Assembly (NCBI GenBank): GCA_022828595.1
Contig: JAKGHH010000001.1
Location: 142,805,017-142,869,016 of the forward strand
DNA length: 64,000 bases
Reading direction: 5' to 3'
Origin: Nelumbo lutea
Taxonomy: Eukaryota; Streptophyta; Magnoliopsida; Proteales; Nelumbonaceae
The position numbers and the translations under genes are program-made. The notes below the pieces were generated by a model. It worked only from the letters and a program-made list of their open reading frames with translations, was not told the origin of the DNA and did not search any database. Below are positions 23,497 to 34,919 of the stretch, one piece after another (position 1 is the stretch's first letter; the number at the start of each line of letters is the position of its first letter).

Positions 23497-25147
23497 CCAT
23501 ATAATGAGACTCGTGTTAGTTCAGAATGTTCACAGCCAATGGGTCGATCTAGGGAGATTTATCCTGATAAGGCTAACATTGATGTGCCACCAAGTTGGTT
23601 GGGGTAGCTTGTCTCAGCCGCCAGGGTGAGACCCGAGGTACATGCAGTGTAGGTTTAACCTAAAACCTTGAACCGGACCAGAATTCCAGTGTTGCCCTGG
23701 ACCTTGGTGATAAGTGGGTAAAACTGGAATGTTACACCTGACCCCTAGAACCGATTATGGTACTGCACTGGGTGTCGGATTGGACTGTCTTTGATATGCT
23801 AATCAGTGAGATCCTTAGCGGGGCTCAAAACCTGTGTATGTTGGGACAGTCTGAGAATTCATCTGAATGGTGATCATAGTGACAGGATCAGCCCCTGCAA
23901 TTGATTTCAATCGTTGGAATTTTGTTTTGAAAAATTTATATATATGATATATACTTATATATGGTTTCAAAATGTTTGCAAAGGGTTTTAATTCCCGGGA
24001 TCCATGTGAGTAGAGAGTGCAACACTGTTCTTTGCAGTCGAGGGAGAGGTCATCTCTTGTCGGGTAGTGCTTGATCATTATGGGCTAAGAGGTTAAGTGT
24101 AAGGCTATTTAGGATAATACCTGATGGGCTAATCTTGCATATGCCCATAGTCCCTAGGTTTTTATAAGATGGCTTGGCCCAGGGACCACTTAGTGTAAGT
24201 GTTGGGCCCATAGGTTCAATGTGATGGGCTCAGGGGGTTCATTGGGCTTTCTAGTGAATTCAGCTAGGCCTTGTAACAGAGGCTGGGCCGAACCCATGTG
24301 GTTGATATGTAGATCAATGCTTGGGTCCCACGCCATACAAAGAAGCCCAACTGGGCAGCAGGTTAGAAGACTATTGAGCACTTAATACATATTGGGCCTA
24401 AATCCCATTTCGATCTGGGCTGATTTGATCAGTCACTTAAAGGGGCAGATCTAAGATTAGGTCAAGCCCAAAAGCTTATGTAATCTGCAAATAGGATTAA
24501 GAGGAGTCCTGATCCAAATACAGATTTGATAAGGGCTACACCTAATATGATTAGGAGGTTTCTTAATCACCAAAAAAGAGAAGGAAACCCTAATTTTGAA
24601 TTACTTGAATTCGAACCCTAGGGGTTTTAGCAGAACACACTGCATTCTTGAGATAGGATCTTAGATAACTCTAGAGAAGAAAATAGCAGTTCGCCACCTT
24701 CTTCTCTAGCATTCTCCTCTAGCAGCAGCTGCCACCTTTTCTACTAGTTCGAGTTCTCAGTTAGAGAAGATCAAGAAAGGTTCTTGATTGTTTGTGTGGT
24801 GCTCTCAGTCTTCCATCAATTTCTTCAAAAGAACCTGGTTCGTGGGATGAACATTGCTGGTTCGGCTCCATCATCACTGTGTCATCTTCAGTGGGAGCTG
24901 ATCTTGGGGTCTTCTTTGGGCGTGAACACCAACGTTGGGAGATACTACTTCTCCGGATCAGGTATAATCCCTCCCTTCTCCTTTGGTTCAAATCTGGTTA
25001 GGTTTGGTTTCATTAGATCCTTGAATCTTGATTCTAAATTTAGGGAATATGATTCCCAATTGGAAGAAAGGTAGGAAATTTTTGAAATTCTCCCACCCAT
25101 TCCACAACCCTTTTGGCGTCCATATGATGGATCCTACCATCCTTTCA
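23497..25147 (+). repeat. 5'-truncated copia LTR
   Basis: Begins at TAATGAGACTCGTGTTAGTT, which corresponds to about 3871 in the first LTR, so roughly 130 bp of the 5' end are missing. It then runs collinear to the terminal CCTTTCA at 25147. It carries the family markers CTTAGCGGGG, CGAGGGAGAGGTC and TTGGGCCCATAGG. It faces the preceding LTR in opposite orientation. Confidence 0.8.
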
Positions 25148-25619
25148 TCACCACACACTAGCTTACACATATCGGCCATGCTGAGCCGATCTAGAGTGAC
25201 TGATAGGAAGCGGCTTTGACCTAAATCCAAACAAGCCCCATCGAGCATTGTGGGAATGACGTCCCCACCACAATGACAAGAGGACACCCATCGTGGTCCA
25301 CACACCTAGCCAACTAACAGTCGGAGTAGAGCCAGCCAAGGACCATGGCTAGCCGAGTCAAAGAGTGTAAGGCTTTCCAAGACCAGGTGCCACCAAGCTC
25401 CCTGACACCGTTGAGAGCTCGAAAGCACCTTCGCTAGCATAAGACCAATGCCATGAAGTCGAAGACCTCGGCACGGCCTATGGACCCAACCTAACTCCGA
25501 GTGGAACAACTTAGAAAAAGAAGAGAAAAACAACATAGAACATGTTCGACAAAAAGACCAAACTTCCTTTAATTAAAAGGTTGATACAATGATTATAATC
25601 TCAACATACCATGCTATCC
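25148..25619. other. relatively GC-rich stretch of unknown nature
   Basis: Higher GC than its surroundings and matching neither the LTRs nor the gag-like relic in an obvious way. It may be the 3' part of the minus-strand element that contains the relic at 25620-27471. Confidence 0.35.
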
Positions 25620-27471
25620 ACAGGGACCATCTCCTCGGGAGTTGTCACATTGCCGTTCAGGCTGGGCTTCTCATTTGATGGCTCCTTGGCATCGAAAGGA
25701 CCGTATTGCCCCACTATCGTGGTGATCATAGGGTGCTCGTGCATCACTCTCCTATAGCAACAAGCAAAACCAATCTGCTAAGAATCCGTGGCAAAGCCAT
25801 CGAGGGCGATCTGGTACTCCTTAGACTCCTTGTACCTCGCCACCACTTCTACCTTAGCACGGAGCAGCTTCACCTCCACCTTCCATGCCTTGTCACAGTC
25901 CCCTTAAGCTCATAATCATGGCTCTTTAGATGCTGCATCTCTTCGTCCTTAGTTGCCATCGCTTGTCTCAACTTAGTCATCTTTACTTGTAGATAGGAGA
26001 ACTCGCCCTCCCGAGCCTTGGCCATCTAACGGAGGGTGTGCATCTGGTCAACCAATTGTTGTTACCACACAGACAGCCTATAAAATGAAAATGCAAGTCA
26101 ATGAGCACTAAAAATCACACCAAAGAACAGAAAAGGTAGTGCTAAGAGTCTTACCACAATAGACTCCCTGATGGTTGCACTCTCCAACACCCTACTCGTG
26201 CAGCCGTTGTTCTCCCTATGAATGTTGGGTAGCAAGATGCCTCTAGTCAGCTACTGGGGCACGCCTTAGTTCCCAGAGTGTCCTCGGGCTAGACACTCTA
26301 GTTTGGCTTGTACACCTCGGCTGCCAGCTCCGCTAAACTCGACGAGACATCAAGGCGCAAACCGCAGTCCAACATGCGGTGGAGACCCATTAGAGCCAAC
26401 AACCACCACATCTCCCTCAATAGGCCTCAGCATCGTATGCTACTGAGGAGTCACGATATCAGAGTGACATTGCTGTTGAGCTGCCCTAGCTTGGGTCGTC
26501 ACCCTCCTCTTTGTGGCAATCTACATGCGCCTCATTCTCTCCTCCTTGTCAATGACCACAATATTTTATAGAGATAATGAGTTAGTCAAAGTCGAAGAAA
26601 GACACTTGCAAAAGCGACAATAGAACAATTGGGGGCTCCACCAGCCCAACACAGATCAACATAGAGAATGACGTGTACTCCTGCATGTCTACCCTCTTTA
26701 TCTACCTGATGGCTACTAACTCCTCCCTAGACAACTTGGTGTCGGCCGGTGCCTCCACCTTGGTCCTCAGGATTGATAGCTTGGCGGGGAATGACCAGCC
26801 CCCTAAGCAGTGCACAAAGAACCCCTCCTTCTAGTGCTCCACCGATGAGGGGGCTCCGGCGAGCACCTTATTGTGTTGCTGAGTTGGGAAGTAATAATAT
26901 CCCTGCTGGTGCTTCTTCAGGTGTAGAAAGTATGTAAACATCGGTAGGGTGATATCCACATTGTGAACCGAGCAGTAACAATGGAGGCTAACCAAGTATC
27001 TAAAGGTTTTGGCCATCAGCTGGATTGGTTGGACGCGATATCACCTCAACAATGTTATGATTCCCCTGGCTGAGTCAAGGTAGCACTCTCATCGATACCT
27101 GGGCAACTTAGCTCGTACTCCTCGGGAATGCAGTAAAGGACCCTAATTCGGGCTAGGTCTCTGGGTGTCAACTTACAAGGCGAAAATACGAAGTGGCTAC
27201 CAAACCATGTAGGGGCGTTGAGCTCCTCTTCTGACATAACATCCACTTTGGACTCATCGGTTTCCTTGACCTCGGCCTCCTAAAAGGCGACGACCTCCTC
27301 CACTGCAGCACCCTCACCCTTAGGCCCATTGACCTCGGCCCCATGAGCGTCAGTCTCACGAGCTATGAGCGTGGTGGCCTTAGGGTGAGACCCCGACTCA
27401 GACTCACTACTCAATGTGCAAGATCTAGACGAAGAGGAAGAAGAAGAAGACAAAAATGAAGATGAAGACAT
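25620..27471 (-). pseudogene. gag-like gene of 'putative gypsy type transposon' (Transposase_28) family, broken
   Basis: The start at 27469-27471 gives a Ser-rich N-terminus (MSSSSFLSSSSSSSSRS) and an acidic Glu/Ser region. Near 27060-27180 the stretch LTPRDLARIRVLYCIPEEYE followed by CPGIDE matches the opening of PF04195. Downstream, frames near 26000-25900 give a coiled-coil-like run of charged residues, then EYQIALDGFATDS and MITTIVGQYGPFDAKEPS, the usual C-terminal layout of these proteins. Several frameshifts and stops interrupt it. Two AT-rich, intron-like gaps are visible (about 26086-26154, minus-strand GTAAGACTC...TTTTATAG; and about 26550-26620). Function of the family is unclear; it accompanies plant transposons. 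Confidence 0.6.
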
Positions 27472-27585
27472 TTTACTGGAGAGTTACATCGCAGGACACC
27501 TGAAGCACTAGCCAAGGACTAACTCTCACCGAACTCCTATGATTGCTCACTCAAAATGACAAAGTAAAATAGCTCTCCACCTCCC

Positions 27586-27593
27586 CTTTTATA
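27586..27593 (-). promoter_or_regulatory. TATA box upstream of the gag-like relic
   Basis: Minus-strand TATAAAAG lies about 115 bp before the start at 27471, a reasonable promoter position for that gene. Confidence 0.5.
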
Positions 27594-27819
27594 AGTGGAC
27601 CAATGATCTAGATCAGCCCAAATCAACGGTGCCGATGCAACGCTGCCCTTTGCACGCATGTGACCTTAGGAAGACAAAATGACGCATCTGCCAACCCGTA
27701 TTGGAAATAGCATGAGCGTTGAACCGGCTGGTCCGCCCAGCAAACCGCTCTTACACTGGGCCAATCAACTCGAAGAAACTAAAGTTCTTAAGCCAAAGAC
27801 TGTAGAACTCTTCCACACC

Positions 27820-28320
27820 CAGGATGCCACATGGCAATCTCTGTGGCCGCCCCCTTCTCAGGCCGTGTCAACACCATGCATAATAGAAGAGCATGACTAA
27901 GAAGGAGTGTCCTGTACGGACAAGGAAGCAAACTCCGCCGAGGAAGAGAAAACCTCCCAAAGACCTTAGCGGACGTCCTCATCTCAACAACTCTGAAAGC
28001 CCTATCCATTTGGGACACAGACACCCAACTATAAGTAGGTATTCCCTACTTGAAGTAAGGGACCTTTTGGAACTACACTCTTTGAATACCTCTTTGCACT
28101 ATCTCTTCAGCCCGGACCAATGCTATTTCAATGTACCTGGCCACATCCATCTCGATCTTATTGATATGAGGATCAGAGTACCTACCTAGGGAACAACTCC
28201 TCGGGCCTTTGACCTTTCTCCTGGTTGCAGATCTCGGTGCACAACTTCAGCCTTCAACCTCGGCCTCATCCAGTTGGCAGGACTATCTAACTGTTTCCTC
28301 GATTCAAAATGCCTCAGATC
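27820..28320 (+). repeat. dispersed LTR-like repeat, copy 2
   Basis: Counterpart of 11020-11500 in the same orientation. It has an extra ~95 bp (about 28110-28205, CCCGGACCAATGC through GGAACAACTCCTC) before GCCTTTGACCTTTCTC, so one copy has lost or gained this block. Confidence 0.6.
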
Positions 28321-28804
28321 GGACATCAATGTCTTTGTTGTACGACTTTAACTACAATCAACAAGCTTCCTCTGTCTTTTGTTTAAAGGTGAAGGAGACA
28401 TAAAATGGTGTTAAAACGATAGCTTGAGTGAAACCTGCTTGTATAATTGTATCGGGATTTGGGAGAAGTCCTAAAATGTTTCTATTAGTTGCATTTCCCA
28501 GAGATACCATTTGATGGCCCAAAAGTCATTCCATGATCCGACCCACTTTCTATTAATGGCCCAATTCAAACATATTATGTTAATAAGTTTTTTTTTTTTT
28601 TTTCATATATGTATCTCTTTGTAATAAATAAATTCCAGTCCAATTTGAATATCTATTGTATATATATAAAGTAAGGTTGTTCACATCACTATGCCTCCCC
28701 TTGCTCCAAATCCCTCTTCCTAATTTTTTGTGTTTTTGAATTTTTTTTTATTTTTTTAGTTCAACTTAACTACCCATTAAACCAATAAGGAAACAACATA
28801 AGCT
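28321..28804. other. intergenic stretch with T runs
   Basis: A run of about 18 T at 28588-28605 and another at 28741-28760. No coding frame or repeat recognised. Confidence 0.4.
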
Positions 28805-28943
28805 AAATTAGCGCCCCATAGAGGGGCCCCATAGCACATTCCACCCATGTATTGGGAACATTTCCCCATGATAAGTATGGGATATGTTCCCAATGCACAA
28901 TGAAATGTGCGTGTGGGGTGCTTGTGGAGCGCCAATGTGATTT
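28805..28943. mobile_element. foldback MITE, copy 1 (about 140 bp)
   Basis: The two halves are reverse complements: ATTGGGAACATTTCCCCAT on the left and ATGGGATATGTTCCCAAT on the right, with AAATTA-GCGCCCCA and GGAGCGCC-TGATTT at the ends. Shares CCATAGCACATTCC and ATGTATTG with 47061-47246. Confidence 0.7.
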
Positions 28944-30163
28944 CCCACTATTCTCCACTTTCTCCTAATAAATTATCTCTAAATCTTATTTATATTATCC
29001 CCCACTTTTTATCTATATCCTAAAGAAAGTTTGAATTAACAAATAACTTTAAGTATTATAATAAAATTATACAATAACTTTAAAATATTTATTAAAAACA
29101 CAAAAAATAATTATAATAGATTTAATAATTTTATACTTTTACAAAATTCATCACAAAATTTTGTACTAACAATATAAATTATAATTTTATGAACTATTCA
29201 ACTTAAATGTTATTCAAATGATAAAAAATTTACATTAAAAAATATAATATTATTTAAATACTTCAATAAGTAAATATCTTAAATAAAAATAGTAAAAATA
29301 GTAAAAATAACCAAGTAATCATATAACCAAATATTTAGCATTATGTAATAACTTTAAAATAAATAAAATTCAAATAACAAAAAATTTTCAAAATTTTACA
29401 TATTATTTCAATATTTCAATAACTAGATATTTTAAATAATGAAATATTTAACATAACTAAATTTTAAATATTTAAAATAATGAAAGTATTTAATAAATTT
29501 AAAAAGATCTTAAAAGTATAAAATAATTATAATAGATGTCATAACATTCTAATTAATAATAACTTAATACATTAAAATTAATAAAAAATATGTAATAATA
29601 GTATAAATTATAATTTTATGGATTATTAAATTCAATAAATAATTAAGAGTTTAAAATTTTAAATAATGATATTATTTAAATAACTAAATAATATTGTAAA
29701 CTAATTTCCCTTACCTCAATTAATAATTATAGAAATTAAGTTAGAGAATAATATTTATTAATAATAATTTTAAAATCTTAATCTATATTTATTATATATT
29801 TATATATACTGAAATTGATTTTTATTGTATTTTTTGTAATTATTTATTGTTTTTTGTGATAAATATATTTTCAATAATTATTAGAGATTAAACTACTGCT
29901 ATTTAACTTTTAAATTTAATTTGTTGTACTCATTATATTCTTTTTATATTTTTCATAAATTTATTTTTAGTAATTAAGTATTTTTTATGAACTATTGGTT
30001 CATATTTATCATATATTAAAATATAATTTGAGATTACGCTACTTATTTATCAATTTAATATATTTTTAGTATTTATTTACTTTTCGTAATTATTGTACTT
30101 TTATTATAAATTTATTTTCAATAATTTTCTATTTTCACTATAAATTTTTAATAATTATTGGAG

Positions 30164-30333
30164 GGTTTCAACTATGATATGGAAAAAAGATGATATCTGA
30201 CTAACTTCTGACCAATCAACTGGAATCATAAACATGGTAGCCAATCATGTGTTATTTATCAAAATTCATGGTGGGTTTTGATTGGTTAAAACTCTTCCCA
30301 TATCATATCTTTTTTCGCATCATAGATTTTCCC
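30164..30333. mobile_element. Mutator-type MITE (170 bp) with perfect 9-bp target duplication
   Basis: Flanked by TTATTGGAG at 30155-30163 and 30334-30342. Termini are inverted: left GGTTTCAACTATGAT, right (reversed) GGGAAAATCTATGAT, and both continue GGAAAAAAGAT / GCGAAAAAAGAT. The paralogous site at 32634-32642 has a single TTATTGGAG and no insert, an empty-site control. Confidence 0.88.
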
Positions 30334-30623
30334 TTATTGGAGATAAACTATTATTATTTATTAGAGATTAAACAATTAATTTGGCTGAAGTTAGGAGTGT
30401 TCACATGTTGGTTAAGTTTAATTATAAGTTGTTTGGCCAACAAAATTAACCTAGTTAGGTTGGGGAGTTGGTTACTTGAAACTGATTGAACATTAGTGAA
30501 AAACCACCAATTTGGGTTGTATTATTGGTTTGGGTTGGTTTTCAATTTAGTTGGTCAGTTCAAAAGATTTAAACTTAAAAATTAAATTTATGATATAAAA
30601 TATTTTAGATTAAGGAATATGGG

Positions 30624-30624
<1 letters not shown>

Positions 30625-30671
<47 letters not shown>
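30625..30671. repeat. (TA)n microsatellite
   Basis: About 22 uninterrupted TA units. The same place in the second copy (near 33025) has only a short AT stretch. Confidence 0.9.
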
Positions 30672-30674
<3 letters not shown>

Positions 30675-30995
30675 GTTTTGGTTGGTTTAGAAATGGCCAA
30701 ACCGAAACTAATCCAACTTGGTTGGGTCAGGAAATTGTTGAACCAAAACCGACTGGGAATACTAGAAACCAACCAACTCGGGTCAAGTTGGATTGGCTTG
30801 GTCAGTTGTTTGATGAACAACCTTAGCTGAAATTAATTATTGTTTTTTTGTATCGTAAAAATTATCAAAATTAGAATATAAAATAGAAATAATTATCAAT
30901 TATTTAAAAATTTAAATATAAAACAATTATATACTCTTATGTGTTTCTATTATTTAGTTTTTACTTAACAAAGCACGTACATCACACGAGTCCCT

Positions 30996-31324
30996 ACAAC
31001 TATTAAATAAGCCAAAGGCTGAACCACGTAATCTGTGTATGTTCAACCCTTCTTCTCAATATTTCTCTCCATTTTTCTGTGATTTTAAGCATATTGCTTC
31101 TGGGTTATTTGCAATAAATTGGAACTCTAAAGTTAATGAGCTACAGAAGTCCTACTCCAACCAAGTTGAATTTCGTCGACATAGGTTCCCATCAACTTCT
31201 TGTTATTTATTTTTTTTAGGTGGTGGTGGGTAATAGAATCGAAAGAGCATGAAGGAGGGAGGGACCACAGAGCCACAAGCAATGAAAACCTTTTACTCAA
31301 AAACAAGAAAGAAAGAAAGAAAAT
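30996..31324. other. spacer between the two Helitron-like copies
   Basis: Contains GAAAGAAAGAAAG and A-rich tracts near 31300. No gene recognised. Confidence 0.4.
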
Positions 31325-33341
31325 TCTCTCTCTCTCTATTCCTCCATCATCCCCGGCTTTCTCCAAAGTATTATCTCTAATTCCTATTTATCTTCTAAAT
31401 TATCTCCAATTCCTATTTATCTCCAAAATTATCTCAAATTTAGTAGAGAGTTTCTTTCCTAAATTATCTCTAATTCCTATTTATCCTCTCCCTTACTTTT
31501 TATCTATATCTATCTAAAGAAAGCTTGGATTAAAAATTTTAAGAATTATTTAAATATTCTAAAAAAGTTATATAATAACTTTAAAATATTTATTAAAAAC
31601 AAAAAAAAAATAATTTTATAGTTTTACAAAATATATCACGAAATTATATACTAACAATTTAAATTATGTTTTTCTGGATTATCAATTTAAATATTTTTCA
31701 AATATTTAATAATATTGAACAGCTTTAAATAAATAAAATTCAAATAACAAAAAGAAATAAATATTTTATAGATTATTTAAATATTTAAAAATTTAAGTAA
31801 TAACGAAATTATGTAATAAATTTAAAAAATTTCTTCAAATTAGAAAAATAATTATAACATATTATTGAAATTAATAATTTAATATATTAAAAAATTAAAA
31901 ATGAAATTATGTAATAATAATATGAATTATGATTTATGGATAATGAAATTTAATAAATAAAAAATATTTTAAATTTACATATTTTATATATTACTTATGT
32001 ATTTAAATAACAAAGTATTTAACATAACTAGATTTATAAAGAAATTATGTAATAAATTAAAAAACTAGAAATTAGAAAAATAATTATAACATAATATTGA
32101 AATTAATAATAATTTAATATTTTTACATAATATTGTAAATATCTAATTTCACTTATATCAAGTAATAATTCCAGAAAATAACTTTGAAAAATTCATATTT
32201 ATTAATAATAATTTTAAACTCTTAGTCTGTGTTTATCATATAATTATATATAATAAAATTAATATTTATTGTATTTCAATAATTATTTATTATTTTTGTG
32301 ATAGATGTATTTTCAATGATTATGTATAAATTTATTTATTTTTGTTATTTAACAAAAAACTTTCAACAATTATTGGAGATTAAACAACTAGCTATTATTG
32401 AAATTTTTAAATTTAATTTATTGTACTTATTGTATTTTTTTGTATTTTTGTTATAACTTTTTGATTAATATTTGTTAGAGATTAAACTATTATATTTGAA
32501 ATTATTCTATTTATTGACTAATTTAATATATTTTTAGTACTTATTGTATTGTTGTAATTATTGTAATTATTGTATTTTTTCATAATCAATATATTTTTAA
32601 TAATTATGTATTTTCACTATAAATTTTCACTAATTATTGGAGATTAAATTATTGTTATTTATCAGAGATGAGACTATTAATTTTGCTGAAATTATTAGTG
32701 TTCATGAGTTGGTTCGGTTCCATCATTGGCTACTTGGACAACCAAATTGACCTGGTCAGGTTGGGGAGTTGGTAAGCTAAAACTGGCTAACATTTTGTGA
32801 AAACCAATCCACTCAAGTTGTATTGGTTTAAGTCAATTTTTTAGTTTGTTTAGTCGATTCAAAAGATTTAAACTTAAAAGTTAAATTTAATTTTAAAAAT
32901 TATAGTGCAATTATTAAAAAATAAATTTAAAAATTAGAATTATGATATAAAACATTTTAGGCTAAGGAATATGGGAAATTTCCCACATTTCCATATTAAA
33001 AATTATATTTGAAATATAAAATATTAATATATATCCATGGTTAGATAGTTCAATTTTGGTCAATTTACAAATGGCCAAAGTGAAACTGATCCAATTTGGT
33101 CAAATTGGGAATTTTATGAACCAAAGCTGACCTAAAGTATTAGAAAATCATACAACTCGGGTCGATTTAATTGGGTTGGATGGTTTCATCAGTTTGATGA
33201 GTAAACCTAAATAAAATTAATTATTGTTATTTTTGTATTATAAAAAATATATTAAAAGTAGTATATAAAATTTGAATAATTATTTATTATTTAAGAAGTT
33301 GAAAATATATAACAATTGTATACTCTTATGTTTTTCCATTA

Positions 33342-33751
33342 GGGTCAATTACTAGAGCACACCTTATAGTTTTCATTTTACTAAAACATCCCATATATTT
33401 TACAACTTATTTACTTGGAGTGTTTGTTTTGCCATTAGGCTTATGATTTTTATTCCAAAAATACCCATTACACTTTTTTTTTGTATAGAAAACAAAATTG
33501 ATCAAATATAGCCAATAGAGTGGTTGCTTGTGTCTTATTATGGGCAAAAATGGTATTTTTTTTATTTTTATTTCTTTTGATTAAATTTATTTAAATGAAT
33601 ATTAGGGTCAATCCTGTCATTTTCCACTTTTACCTAATGGAAGATTGATTAAATCCATTACAAATTATAAGTAGTATTTTAGTAAAATGCTAACTATAAA
33701 ATAGATTTTAGTAAATCCATAAATTATGAGGGATATATTAGTAAATAACCC
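33342..33751. mobile_element. PIF/Harbinger-type MITE (410 bp)
   Basis: Flanked by TTA on both sides (33339-33341 and 33752-33754). Ends are inverted: GGGTCAATTACTA on the left, TAGTAAATAACCC on the right. The matching place in copy 1 (near 30948) reads TCTATTATTTAG with no insert. No coding capacity. Confidence 0.82.
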
Positions 33752-33785
33752 TTACTATTATTTAATTTTCACTTAATAAATCCCG

Positions 33786-33807
33786 TGCATCGCATGGTCT
33801 CCACTAG
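33786..33807 (+). other. Helitron 3' terminus (hairpin plus CTAG)
   Basis: CCGTGCATCGCATGG can form a six-base-pair stem with one G-T pair and an ATC loop. CTAG ends the element and a T follows. The minus-strand terminus at 37037 has nearly the same sequence. Confidence 0.65.
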
Positions 33808-33834
33808 TATATATATATATATATATATATATAT
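33808..33834. repeat. (AT)n microsatellite
   Basis: About 13 AT units directly after the Helitron 3' end, consistent with AT-rich target preference. Confidence 0.9.
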
Positions 33835-34147
33835 GAACTATAGCTTTATTAAGCGAAAATTCCATATCTTTCTGTTACTCTGGGTAATAGTAGGGGGAAC
33901 TTGGGATCAATTCTAGTTGGGAGGTTTATGGGTAGGGATGAGAACTGTAGCCCCATGAATATATATAAAACTCCATATCTTTCCGTTAATCTTGCGCTTC
34001 GTTTAAGCAGGACAAACGAGAGAAAATATAAGTGGAGATGAGGTCGAAGATAATTATTACAGATATATATTATTCGTTCCACGTGATGAGATGACACGCA
34101 GAAATATCAATTGAAGTGTAGTATACATGAATACACTAAAACTGCAT

Positions 34148-34308
34148 GAATTCTGATAGTTTCTTCCAACAACCTTCTTGAGCCGTTCATAATGCCTAGA
34201 TTCAATCTGCACATGAGAACTCAAAACTCCGACTGTCCCATCTCCGTCCACATCTCCCTCTCTTAACATACACAACTCGTCGTTATCTTCCAAGTCTTGC
34301 AGCCCCAA
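34148..34308 (-). pseudogene. truncated copy of the EF-hand gene
   Basis: Matches the C-terminal half of the gene at 6041-6382. It reads GLQDLEDNDELCMLREGDVD and GDGT, then loses about ten bases relative to the intact gene (TGATTGATTGAGTG against GACTGT on the plus strand), which shifts the frame inside the EF loop. The remaining DNA still aligns down to the GTTTCTTCCAACAACCTTCT stretch. There is no upstream half and no promoter. Confidence 0.85.
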
Positions 34309-34490
34309 CTATTGGAGAAGAGAGTAGTGGGCTAAAATTAACAGTGGTTTTGGATAGTTGATTGATAACGTATTAAGTACCCAAGAAAATATCGGGCTTA
34401 ACGTGTAATAGAGTACATGAACATATTTCGACCGATTACCAATTCCGAGTCATCATCTTTACCCGTTTAACAATAGAGCAACAACTGCAG

Positions 34491-34800
34491 TAACGTTTTA
34501 GGGCATATAGATGGCTCAAATAGGTGGTAATCTCACAGTTTCCTTTTGTATCTTTCATAAGCTTTTAAATAGCTAAAATAATGGGTTACTTTCCCACAGA
34601 ATACCTTAAACAATAAGTAACATTTTAGGATTTAATAGTAACATTTCAGGGCACATGGGTGGCTCAGATAGGTGATAATTGTTTAACACTCTTAAATATT
34701 ATTTTAAGCATCTAAAATAATGGGTTGCTTACTCACAGAATCTTTCAAACAGCAACGTTTCAGGGCATATGGGTGGATCACTCAGGTGTTAATCTTTCCG
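34491..34800. repeat. three diverged copies of a 115-150 bp unit
   Basis: TAAC(G/A)TTT-AGGGCA(T/C)AT-G(A/G)TGG starts at 34491, 34639 and 34753. Units share TTTAAATAGCTAAAATAATGGG-like and CTCACAGAAT words. Confidence 0.7.
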
Positions 34801-34844
34801 TTTCTTTCATAGGGAGTGTCTAAAACTCCCAATTTTTTTTCTAA

Positions 34845-34919
34845 GGCTTAGTAGAGTACAAAACCTTACATTTTATATTACTGTACATATTTGTATTTGT
34901 ACTCCTTCCAAACTGAGCC
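34845..34919. mobile_element. small MITE, copy C, internally deleted
   Basis: Left end AAGGCTTAG, right end ATTTGTACTCCTTCCAAACT-GAGCC, as in copies A and B, but only 75 bp long. Confidence 0.6.

Larger units (their letters stand above)
28960..30995 (+). mobile_element. AT-rich Helitron-like non-autonomous element, copy 1
   Basis: Aligns along most of its length with 31325-33807. It shares AATTATCTCTAA, TTTTTATCTATATC, TAACTTTAAAATATTTATTA, the GGTTGGGGAGTTGG block and the AAATGGCCAAA block. Its 3' end (GCACGTACATCACACGAGTCC) is a worn version of the hairpin end of copy 2. No coding capacity. It contains a MULE-type MITE and a (TA)n run. Confidence 0.55.
31325..33807 (+). mobile_element. AT-rich Helitron-like non-autonomous element, copy 2
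   Basis: The proposed 5' end is TCTCTCTCTC at 31325 after a T. The 3' end is CTAG at 33804-33807 followed by T, as in Helitrons. A small hairpin (CCGTGC, loop ATC, GCATGG) lies a few bases before it. It is AT-rich, with three copies of AATTATCTC(T/C)AATTCCTATTTATC near its start. No Rep/helicase coding is present. A Harbinger-type MITE interrupts it at 33342-33751. The 3' end is better supported than the 5' end. Confidence 0.6.
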
